Assembly (NCBI GenBank): GCA_030430345.1 | Contig: JAUIFT010000020.1 | Span: 1 to 13,534 of the forward strand | Reading direction: 5' to 3' | DNA length: 13,534 nucleotides | Source: Calditrichia bacterium | GTDB taxonomy: Bacteria > Calditrichota > Calditrichia > RBG-13-44-9 > J042 | Shown: in pieces, positions 1 to 6,382 of the stretch | Layout of the letters: every line of letters begins with the position of its first letter | Position numbering within the stretch: position 1 is the first letter of the stretch | Program-made: the position numbers and the translations under genes | The notes under the pieces: generated by a model | What the model was told of the DNA's origin: nothing | What the model saw: the letters and a program-made list of their open reading frames with translations, nothing else | Databases searched by the model: none

Positions 1-289
1 CTTTGGCTGACAAATTTTTGTCATAGCCGGTAAAAGCAAGAGAAAAGAGGATTAGTCCGGCGGGGACAATAAAACCTGCGGTAAAAGTGAGGCGCATCCA
101 GGTATGAATGTTTTCCAGGCTGCCGAATTGAAACCAGGCAAAGAAAGCAAATGCATCCAAAGCCAATGCCAGGGTAAATATGGAGAAAATCCGGTTAATA
201 CGCTCGCGCCTGCGAAATAGCCAGGTAACAATAGCCAACAGCATACAGAGAATGCCGGAGAGTAGCATGGGTACAGCATATAGATTCAT
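1..289 (-). CDS. N-terminal part of a multi-pass membrane protein, probably a 7TM-type sensor (histidine kinase); runs off the left edge
   Basis: The reading frame starts at 289 and stays open to base 1, giving 96 residues without a stop. Three hydrophobic segments are visible, at about residues 3-23, 33-54 and 67-86, separated by a basic loop (FRRRERINR) and a short loop with an amphipathic stretch. This pattern resembles the N-terminal 7TM region of membrane-bound histidine kinases and related sensors; no kinase or output domain lies in the window. A weak GGAT sits about 10 nt before the start. An in-frame ATG at 316 could add nine residues (MPFQDRIFI), but it has no better ribosome-binding site. 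The gene is divergent from hsp20, with about 450 nt between them. The membrane-protein reading is firm. The sensor-kinase reading is inference and could equally be another multi-pass protein. Confidence 0.62.
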   Translation of the reverse strand, partial: MNLYAVPMLLSGILCMLLAIVTWLFRRRERINRIFSIFTLALALDAFAFFAWFQFGSLENIHTWMRLTFTAGFIVPAGLILFSLAFTGYDKNLSAK

Positions 290-741
290 TATGAATATCC
301 GATCTTGAAATGGCATTAGGTATCTCTGGAAGGTAAAGCGACCGGAAGGGAAATTCAATACCCAGTTCCCTTTAAATATGCGATAAACGGCTTTCAGAAA
401 TTATTGGGCAATGTTTCCATTTTGCAGGCATTCTCGCCAACCGCGATATCCGCATTTACCGGTAGCGAAATCAGTTTTTTGACAGTTTGTCGCAATTTTC
501 GTCAAACTGTCAGTTAGGTGTGAATCTGTTACATTTTCTCTGACAAGCGCTGTCCGCATGGCGGAAATTTTTTCTGACCTCCTGAACCGTCTTTAAAATA
601 ATGATTTTTCTTTAAGTGTTTTTAAAACAAGTGTTTATGAGTCTGTTTTTGTTTTTGGCACACCACTTGTAAATAGTAAAAGCAACTGCATGAGCAGAAT
701 TTTGAAAACCAAACTTTAAAACCCTTTTAGGAGGATATACA
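290..741. other. Non-coding region between divergent membrane-sensor and hsp20 genes
   Basis: No convincing gene is seen here. It holds a perfect 10-bp inverted repeat (480-512), an AT-rich part from about 595 to 720, the palindrome-like GTTTTTAAAAC (618-628), and a TGGCACA-N4-TTGT element (656-670) about 70 nt before the hsp20 start that resembles a sigma-54 promoter. It lacks the CIRCE operator (TTAGCACTC-N9-GAGTGCTAA). The hsp20 promoter probably lies between 560 and 700, but no good TTGACA/TATAAT pair is visible. Confidence 0.6.
480..512. promoter_or_regulatory. Perfect 10-bp inverted repeat, candidate operator
   Basis: TGACAGTTTG (480-489) and CAAACTGTCA (503-512) are exact reverse complements separated by 13 nt. 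There is no T-run on either side, and the repeat lies between two divergent genes, so a protein-binding site is more likely than a terminator. The left arm also contains TTGACA (479-484), a -35-like hexamer, but no matching -10 follows. Which gene it controls cannot be told from sequence. Confidence 0.45.
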
Positions 742-1194
742 ATGAAATTAGTACACTTTTACCCGAATTCTTTAAACGGCATTAGCAAAGAAATCGACAA
801 TGTATTCAATACTTTCTTTGATGATTCCACCCGGATGAATACTGAGCGTAAATCTGATCTCGATTGGCAGCCGCGCGTAGATGTTCGCGAAACTGAAGAT
901 GCGTTTTTACTGGTGGCGGAATTACCGGGCATTAGCAAAGATGATTTAAATATCGAATTCGAAGACAATGTCTTAAGAATCAGCGGCGAGCGCAAAAGCA
1001 AGACTGAAGATGAGAAAACCAATGTGCTGCGCAGCGAAAGAATTTTTGGCAAATTCCGCCGGACATTCAAAGTAAATACCCGGGTGAATGCCGATAAAAT
1101 CGAAGCTGGCTATGAAAATGGTTTGCTGACGATTACGCTTCCGAAAGCAGAAGAAGTAAAACCGAAAAGTATCAAGGTTAAAGTCGGAAAGTAA
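742..1194 (+). CDS. Small heat shock protein, Hsp20/alpha-crystallin family (first copy)
   Basis: ATP-independent cytoplasmic chaperone that binds unfolding proteins and holds them for refolding by DnaK/ClpB systems (family knowledge). The protein has 150 residues, normal for bacterial Hsp20. The N-terminal arm is about residues 1-41. The alpha-crystallin domain spans about 42-138, with the usual VDVRETEDAF start, ELPG at 60-63, an R-rich dimer-loop stretch ending in FGKFRRTFK, and ENGLLTITLPK before the tail. The C-terminal tail carries the I-x-V anchoring motif (I144-K145-V146) used for oligomer assembly. An AGGAGG at 729-734 is spaced 7 nt from the ATG and fixes the start. It lies 84 nt upstream of a second hsp20 in the same orientation, probably in one operon. 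The paralogues differ most in the N-terminal arm, which suggests different clients or hetero-oligomers. Confidence 0.95.
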   Translation: MKLVHFYPNSLNGISKEIDNVFNTFFDDSTRMNTERKSDLDWQPRVDVRETEDAFLLVAELPGISKDDLNIEFEDNVLRISGERKSKTEDEKTNVLRSERIFGKFRRTFKVNTRVNADKIEAGYENGLLTITLPKAEEVKPKSIKVKVGK

Positions 1195-1278
1195 CCGCTC
1201 TGAGTTGGGGGGCAAATAACCTTATAAATTTACTTTAATATAAATAACACTAAATCAATGAAAATAGGAGGAAGAAAC

Positions 1279-1719
1279 ATGTCATTAGTACGTTGGAATC
1301 CTGGAAAAGAATTGTTTTCGATTCAAAATGATATGAACCGTTTTATGGATCGTTTCTTTTCACCGGACCTGTTCGATCAGGATAGCTTTGGCTGGGTTCC
1401 CAGCATGGATGTTTCCGAGGATCAAGATGGCTTCCTGATGAACATGGAACTTCCCGGTTTGAAAAAAGATGATGTAAACATTACCCTTACCGACGGTCTG
1501 TTGACCATCGAAGGCGAGCGAAAGTCCGAAATTGAGAAGAAAGATGTGAATGTGCATCGCGTGGAACGCCGTTATGGTAAGTTTCGCCGGACCTTCAAAT
1601 TGCCGGTAGCGGTCAAGGGCGACAAAATTGATGCAACTTTTAAAGATGGCCTCCTCACCATCAACATCCCAAAAGCTGAAGTGGCTAAACCGAAACAGAT
1701 TGACGTAAAGATCTCCTAA
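1279..1719 (+). CDS. Small heat shock protein, Hsp20/alpha-crystallin family (second copy)
   Basis: This is the second holdase chaperone of the tandem pair, 146 residues. I place the start at the ATG at 1279, because a full AGGAGG (1266-1271) lies 7 nt before it. The in-frame ATG at 1258 would place that sequence inside the gene and has no ribosome-binding site of its own. The N-terminal arm (MSLVRWNPGKELFSIQNDMN) is of the type common in class A bacterial Hsp20. The alpha-crystallin domain covers about residues 39-135, with ELPG at 57-60 and KDGLLTINIPK at 122-132. The C-terminal I-x-V motif is I141-D142-V143. It shares the ERK(S) and GKFRRTFK stretches with the upstream copy but has a different arm. 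A strong hairpin terminator follows 23 nt after the stop. Confidence 0.95.
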   Translation: MSLVRWNPGKELFSIQNDMNRFMDRFFSPDLFDQDSFGWVPSMDVSEDQDGFLMNMELPGLKKDDVNITLTDGLLTIEGERKSEIEKKDVNVHRVERRYGKFRRTFKLPVAVKGDKIDATFKDGLLTINIPKAEVAKPKQIDVKIS

Positions 1720-1742
1720 AACGGTTCTTCAGTGAGTGATTG

Positions 1743-1772
1743 CAAAGGGCGGATAAAACTATCCGCCCTTTG
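1743..1772. terminator. Strong hairpin, probably a two-way terminator between hsp20 and ppk
   Basis: A perfect 13-bp stem (arms 1743-1755 and 1760-1772, sequence CAAAGGGCGGATA and complement) closes a 4-nt AAAC loop. It sits between the hsp20 stop (1719) and the convergent ppk stop (1787). Because the outer base pairs are A/T-rich (AAA...TTT), each strand has some T-richness after the stem, although there is no long T-run. Position and stem strength support termination of both units. Confidence 0.85.
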
Positions 1773-1786
1773 TTATGTACTGTGGA

Positions 1787-3961
1787 TTAAGCGGTCGTTA
1801 CTGTGTTTTCTTCCGGCGCTTTCTCGGGCGCTGCTTCCGGGGCCGGCTTTAATTTCTCCTGAAAATAACGATACAATAACGTCTGCGCACGAACCTGGAT
1901 GTCTTTACCATTGCGATAGTATTGATTATCCAGCTTCTTATTTAATAAGCGCGTTTTCACATTGTCCCGCCAATGGATGTTCAAGAAATCTTTAATTTCC
2001 TTCTGCAGTGTTTTGTCATAAACCGGCGCGGCCACTTCAATGCGCCGATCGAGGTTACGCGGCATCCAGTCCGCCGAGGAAAGGTAGTATTTTTCATTGC
2101 CGCCATGGCAGAAGACAAAAACCCGGGTATGCTCCAGAAAGCGATCGATGGTGCCGGTCGCGCGGATGTTTTCGCTCATCCCTTTTATACCGGGAATTAG
2201 CGAGAACATTCCTCTGACCATCAAGCGAATTTCCACACCCGCCTGACTGGCTTCATAAAGTTTGCGAATAATTTTTGAATCGGTGAGATTGTTTAGCTTT
2301 ACATAGATGTATGCCGGATTTCCTTTGCCGACATTTTTAATTTCCGTATCGATGAGCTTATTCAGCTTTTGGCGCATATTAAAAGGAGACACCAGCAGAT
2401 GTCGATATACATAACGATTGAAGTTGTTTGCTAAAGACTCAAAGACCTTTCGCACTTCATTCGTTAAGCGTGGATCCGCGGTAAGCAAGGCATGATCGCT
2501 ATATAATCTTGCGGTCGATTCATGCAAATTGCCGGTGCCGATATTCGCAAAGAGGGTGACCTTCTTTTTCACTTTGCGCTTAACCAGGATAAGCTTGGAG
2601 TGCACTTTGAACCCCGGGGAACTGTGAATAACTTGTACACCTTCTTCTTGCAGGCGTCGCGACCAATGGATATTGGCTTCTTCGTCAAACCTCGCCTGCA
2701 GTTCCATCATCACCGTTACATGTTTTCCATTCCGGGAAGCATTAATCAGGGCGTTAATTACGTTAGAATTCCGGGCAACCCGATAGAGGGTGACCTTGAT
2801 GGAAACGACATGGGGATCGATAGCTGCTTCCCGCAGAAAATCAATGATATAGTTAAAAGTCTGGTAAGGATAGTGAAGGAGAATATCCTGCTCACGGATT
2901 TTCTCGAAAATACTCGCGCTGCCGGCAAGTAGCGGATGCGGCAAAGGCGGCGCCGCTTTATAGACCAGCGCCGGGGAACCAAGATTCGGGAACTGGATAA
3001 AGTCTTTAAAATTATGATAGCGACCGCCGGGAATAAGATTGTCTTCGAGGTTTTTCTGCTCCCGTAAGCGCGTGGTCAGATATTTTAGAAAGTCTTCCGG
3101 AATCGCCTGATCGTAAATGAAGCGCACCGGATTCCCTTTCTTTCGTTGCGCCAGTCCCTTGGACATTTTTCGCAGGAAGCTTTCCGAAATATCATCATCC
3201 AGATCGAGCTCGGCATCCCGGGTTAATTTGATCGTATATGCTTCAAACTGATCGAACTGAAAAATCGAGAATATCTTTTTCAAGGAAAATCGAATAACAT
3301 CATCCAGGAGCATTATGAATTTTTTGCCATTGCTTTCCGGGAGAATGACAAAACGAGAAGTGAGATTTGTTGGCACTTCGATTAAGGCATATTTATATCG
3401 CGTTGCATCGGAAGATTTACTCATGCGGATTGCCAGATAGATAGAATGATCTTTTAAATCCGGAAAGTTGTCCATTTGGTCGATCATCAGGGGAATTAAA
3501 AGCGGGCGAATTTTTTGCCGGAAAAAGTTGCGAACGTAAGCTTGTTGAGCGTCATCCAGGCTATGCTCGTCCAAAATAAAAATATTTTTCGCTGCGAGCA
3601 ACTTAAGCAGCTCCTGGTAAATTTTATCAAACTCCGCCTGCTGCGTTAGCACCGTTTCATAAATTGTTTGCAATATCTCTTTGGGATCTCCACCGACCAC
3701 TTTGACGGCCCTTTTTCCCAGCTTTTTTAAACGGCGAAGAATGGCAACCCGTACTCGAAAAAACTCATCGAGATTCGAGGAAAAAATACCTAAAAATTTA
3801 AAACGCTCGACCAGCGGCACCGACGGATCGGAAGCCTCCTGCAATAATCGACCGTTAAAAGAAAGCCAGCTTAGTTCCTTGTTCTTTACTTTTTCCTTCA
3901 TTAGAAACACCCCATTAGCAGTTCGTTTATCTTTCGGCATCTGGTAAACCGTTTGTCGCAT
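1787..3961 (-). CDS. ppk1: Polyphosphate kinase 1
   Basis: Reversibly transfers the gamma phosphate of ATP onto a growing polyphosphate chain (EC 2.7.4.1), via a phospho-histidine. The 724 residues cover the whole family architecture: N-terminal domain with ELSWLSFNGRLLQEA (29-43) and SSNLDEFFRVRV (61-72), a middle 'head' domain, then two phospholipase D-like C-terminal domains. The expected autophosphorylated histidine is H454 in FKVHSKL, and the second active-site histidine is H611 in LEHTRVF. Their spacing of 157 residues equals that between His435 and His592 of the E. coli enzyme. The tail after about 703 (rich in A, P, E) is extra and likely disordered. The start is uncertain: 3961 has a weak AAGG before it, while the ATG at 3901 (MKEKVKNKELSW) would give a more typical 704-residue N-terminus. 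The gene converges on the hsp20 pair. Confidence 0.95.
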   Translation of the reverse strand: MRQTVYQMPKDKRTANGVFLMKEKVKNKELSWLSFNGRLLQEASDPSVPLVERFKFLGIFSSNLDEFFRVRVAILRRLKKLGKRAVKVVGGDPKEILQTIYETVLTQQAEFDKIYQELLKLLAAKNIFILDEHSLDDAQQAYVRNFFRQKIRPLLIPLMIDQMDNFPDLKDHSIYLAIRMSKSSDATRYKYALIEVPTNLTSRFVILPESNGKKFIMLLDDVIRFSLKKIFSIFQFDQFEAYTIKLTRDAELDLDDDISESFLRKMSKGLAQRKKGNPVRFIYDQAIPEDFLKYLTTRLREQKNLEDNLIPGGRYHNFKDFIQFPNLGSPALVYKAAPPLPHPLLAGSASIFEKIREQDILLHYPYQTFNYIIDFLREAAIDPHVVSIKVTLYRVARNSNVINALINASRNGKHVTVMMELQARFDEEANIHWSRRLQEEGVQVIHSSPGFKVHSKLILVKRKVKKKVTLFANIGTGNLHESTARLYSDHALLTADPRLTNEVRKVFESLANNFNRYVYRHLLVSPFNMRQKLNKLIDTEIKNVGKGNPAYIYVKLNNLTDSKIIRKLYEASQAGVEIRLMVRGMFSLIPGIKGMSENIRATGTIDRFLEHTRVFVFCHGGNEKYYLSSADWMPRNLDRRIEVAAPVYDKTLQKEIKDFLNIHWRDNVKTRLLNKKLDNQYYRNGKDIQVRAQTLLYRYFQEKLKPAPEAAPEKAPEENTVTTA

Positions 3962-4049
3962 TCGGCCTTACGGAATACGGCAGCTCTAAACTGTCTTCAA
4001 CAAAAAGTTTGCCAAAAAAAAGGCTTGTTGTAACTTGTTCTTAAACAGA

Positions 4050-4078
4050 AGTTTAGGGAGAGGTGATAAATCGTTCAA
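4050..4078 (-). promoter_or_regulatory. Candidate sigma-70-type promoter for ppk
   Basis: Read on the minus strand, TTGAAC (4078-4073) and TAAACT (4055-4050) are separated by 17 nt. The -35 box matches TTGACA at four positions and the -10 box matches TATAAT at four. It would put the transcription start near 4043, about 80 nt before the annotated ppk start. Judged by eye only. Confidence 0.35.
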
Positions 4079-4211
4079 TAAGACAATTATTGCAACTGAT
4101 TATGTTTGGAGTGCGCTTTTGAAAAGTTTTTAAGTACCTGTTTTTAAAACGTTTGGTTTGTGTTAGGGATACAGGGGGCGGAAAGAATGTGGCACCTTTT
4201 TGGAATAAGGG

Positions 4212-4889
4212 CTACTGGTCTTTCTGTAAACCGGTGAGAGTAAAAGCAGGAGATTGCGTCCGGGATTGATAGTTCTCATCAACGTCGGATTTGTTGAAAA
4301 ACAGGGAAATAAAACGATTGAGGTTTAGCTTAAACCCGGTATCACGGTCGAGGGTTGGGCGATTCTCCTCCGTCTCGTGGGCATTGGAAATCCAGTCCTT
4401 TAACTTCTCTCCCTGGTTGCGGGTAAGCAGGGTAACTTTCAGGCGAATATCCAGCACAATTTTATCTTCCGCTGCAAACTGCCCAGCCGAAATCAGAAAG
4501 AGGTCTTTCAGGGGCGCCCAATGATCTTGCAATGCTTCCAGGCTGTTAAAAAACTTCTCTTGCGCTTTGCCTTCCACCCGGTAGCGGTCTTCCCAAATGT
4601 CATACGTTAAGCGGTATTTGAAACTGGGGAGGCGCCGGGTCGCTGTTTCGCCAACGGTGATTTCCGGAATAAATTCCAGCAACACCGGTAACCCGGATAG
4701 CAATGTCTGCCGTACATCTCCGATAATCAGTGCCGGGCAGGAAATTTCGCACATCAGGCTGTCATTTTCCAGCAGTGGGGTCACTGTAATATCCGGTGAT
4801 TGCCGTGAGGGCATATAGACGCCGCTAAACAGCACGAGAAATATCAGCAGGAATAATGTTCGATAGCAATGCTTCAACAGCACAACCAT
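4212..4889 (-). CDS. Membrane-anchored or exported protein, DUF4390-like
   Basis: A 225-residue protein with one hydrophobic segment at about residues 10-25, either a signal peptide or an N-terminal anchor, so the rest should be outside the cytoplasm. The middle part has a SGLP motif (65-68) followed by an alternating beta pattern and YRLTYDIWEDRYRV (92-105), then FNSLEAL. This order (GLP-type strand, Y-x-L-x-Y-D-x-W/L-x-x-x-Y) resembles the DUF4390 family as I remember it; the match is not certain and the function of that family is unknown. The C-terminal 55 residues look polar and flexible. It starts 21 nt after the stop of the Omp85 gene, so the two are very probably co-transcribed and may act together at the envelope. 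No good ribosome-binding site is seen, which hints at translational coupling. A gap of 250 nt follows before ppk. Confidence 0.6.
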   Translation of the reverse strand: MVVLLKHCYRTLFLLIFLVLFSGVYMPSRQSPDITVTPLLENDSLMCEISCPALIIGDVRQTLLSGLPVLLEFIPEITVGETATRRLPSFKYRLTYDIWEDRYRVEGKAQEKFFNSLEALQDHWAPLKDLFLISAGQFAAEDKIVLDIRLKVTLLTRNQGEKLKDWISNAHETEENRPTLDRDTGFKLNLNRFISLFFNKSDVDENYQSRTQSPAFTLTGLQKDQ

Positions 4890-4910
4890 TTTATTGTTCT
4901 ACAAAGTAAG

Positions 4911-6239
4911 TTAAAATGTATGCCCTAAGGACAAGTGAAAGCGGAAGTCGTAACTGGGAACCGGATAAGCGAAATCCAGGCGTAACAGGCCGACAACCGG
5001 CATTCGTATCCGGGCGCCAAAGCCCAGTCCGGTTTTTAATTTGCCAAATGTCCACTTCTCGGGATCATTCCAGGCATAGCCGGCATCGTAGAAAAGCACC
5101 CCGCTAAAGCGGCTTTTATCTTTCAGGCGCGCCGAGAGCGGAAATCGCAACTCCGCACTGGCCTGGGAAAGATGAGAAGCATATCCGTCCGGGGTGAGAA
5201 TACGATCCTCATAGCCGCGTAAAGAATTCGGTCCACCGAGGTAGAATCTTTCGAAGAATGGCGCATTTTCGCTGGATTCGGCATATTTCAGGCGAATGGC
5301 CCCGGTTAATCCTTTCCAGATGGGTTGATAGCGGCGCAGGTCGATAATAAAGCGATTGAAATTCTGAATGGAATCGGTTTGACTGCGATTCATCGCGGCA
5401 CGCTCAAATGTCAGGCTGCCCCACCAACCACTAGAAGGATTCAGTTGACGGTCACGGGTATCAATATTCATCGATGCCATAAATTTGAAGATCCCGTGAT
5501 CTTCATCGTAAGGAGAGAGAAAGTCCGGCGATGGAATTACCAGTGAGTCATTCGGAAAGGTTTTCAGAACGCTGTCTGCCCGCACGTTTTCCGCCCGAAC
5601 AGATAAGGAAAATAATTTGGCCAGTCCGCTATTGCCATATATACCCAGTTGTAAGCCGGCAACTTTAACATCCTGGCCAAACTTTTCATTTTCCAGAAAA
5701 TGGATGAAATTGCGATTTTCGCCAAGGAGTTTGGCATTCAGGTTATATTCTGTGCCCCCGAGAAAAGGCATCACAAAGTCAAAATAGGAGCCGGCAAAAC
5801 GGTCGCCAAGAAGAAACTCGTATCCGAAGAAATTCCCATTGCCGACAAGATTATCCAGACGCAATCCCAATGGACTGATATACCAGCCATCAAGTTCATT
5901 AAATCCACTTTTAAATTGAAAATAGGGCCAGCGGCGTTCTTTCACTTTCACGGTAACAACCGCCTGAGAACGCTCACTGCCCGGCATGATCAGTATTTCT
6001 ACATCCTGGAAGAAGTTGGTTTGGCGCAAGCGTTGTTCATCATCTGCCAGTTGCTGTTTGGTTATCGGCAACCCTTCCCGGATCGTCAGATAATTGCGTA
6101 TAACAGATTCGTTGGTTTTGGTATTACCGTCATATTGAATGGCTTCTACCAGCAACGTGCGTTCATTTTGCGCCTGCCCCTGCAGGGAAATTGTCAGCAT
6201 TAAAATGCAGAGGGAAAAATGTAGAATAAAGTATCTCAT
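4911..6239 (-). CDS. Short Omp85-family outer-membrane barrel with a single POTRA domain
   Basis: Omp85 proteins insert or translocate proteins across the outer membrane. This 442-residue protein has a signal peptide (about 1-23, ending LQGQAQ), one POTRA-type domain at about 29-102 (VEAIQYDGNTKTNESVIRNY, then LRQTNFFQDVEI), and a barrel from about 104 to the C-terminus. Family marks in the barrel are DTRDRQLNPSSGWW (260-273), the loop-6 LRGYED (340-345, equivalent to the V/IRGF/Y motif), LFYDAGYAW (382-390) and LLRLDFAYP near the end. The last residue is Phe, as expected for a barrel beta-signal. BamA has five POTRAs and about 800 residues, so this is a much smaller member, not BamA itself; with one POTRA it is also not typical TamA. 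A DUF4390-like gene follows after 21 nt. The alternative, a generic surface-antigen (bacterial surface antigen D15-type) barrel, is the same superfamily. Confidence 0.88.
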   Translation of the reverse strand: MRYFILHFSLCILMLTISLQGQAQNERTLLVEAIQYDGNTKTNESVIRNYLTIREGLPITKQQLADDEQRLRQTNFFQDVEILIMPGSERSQAVVTVKVKERRWPYFQFKSGFNELDGWYISPLGLRLDNLVGNGNFFGYEFLLGDRFAGSYFDFVMPFLGGTEYNLNAKLLGENRNFIHFLENEKFGQDVKVAGLQLGIYGNSGLAKLFSLSVRAENVRADSVLKTFPNDSLVIPSPDFLSPYDEDHGIFKFMASMNIDTRDRQLNPSSGWWGSLTFERAAMNRSQTDSIQNFNRFIIDLRRYQPIWKGLTGAIRLKYAESSENAPFFERFYLGGPNSLRGYEDRILTPDGYASHLSQASAELRFPLSARLKDKSRFSGVLFYDAGYAWNDPEKWTFGKLKTGLGFGARIRMPVVGLLRLDFAYPVPSYDFRFHLSLGHTF

Positions 6240-6268
6240 TTAAGCGATTGTCTTTTAATGATAGGTTG

Positions 6269-6297
6269 AATGTATGAGAACATCATATACCTTTCAA
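6269..6297 (-). promoter_or_regulatory. Candidate sigma-70-type promoter for the Omp85/DUF4390-like unit
   Basis: On the minus strand, TTGAAA (6297-6292) and TACATT (6274-6269) are spaced by 17 nt, with five and four matches to the consensus boxes. Transcription would start near 6262, about 23 nt before the Omp85 start codon. It lies directly downstream of the lipoprotein terminator, as expected for a new unit. Confidence 0.45.
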
Positions 6298-6309
6298 GGA
6301 AATTCTCTG

Positions 6310-6355
6310 CTAAAATTCAATTCCCGGGAAGTCTTATCCTCCCCGGGAATTTTAG
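6310..6355 (-). terminator. Hairpin terminator after the lipoprotein gene
   Basis: AATTCCCGGG (6319-6328) pairs perfectly with CCCGGGAATT (6342-6351). Outside this, CTAAAATTC (6310-6318) can also pair with GAATTTTAG (6347-6355), so two overlapping pairings are possible. On the minus strand the hairpin begins 28 nt after the lipoprotein stop, and TTTTAG ends the stem. The left arm looks like the right arm with a 5-nt AATTC repeat inserted. Confidence 0.75.
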
Positions 6356-6382
6356 GGATGATGAGGTAACTAAAAGTCTCTT

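Noticed and set aside
52..279. 75-residue hydrophobic ORF on the minus strand
   Set aside because: It is a different frame of the partial membrane-protein gene that starts at 289 and stays open to the window edge; that frame has the cleaner membrane-segment and loop pattern.
690..741. RNA thermometer in the hsp20 leader
   Set aside because: Only a 3-bp CCU/AGG pairing next to the AGGAGG site can be drawn; there is no ROSE-like or four-U stem that would hide the ribosome-binding site.
290..741. CIRCE operator for HrcA
   Set aside because: No TTAGCACTC-N9-GAGTGCTAA or near match was found upstream of hsp20.
5700..6203. 167-residue plus-strand ORF
   Set aside because: It is antisense to the Omp85 gene, whose POTRA and signal peptide occupy the other strand.
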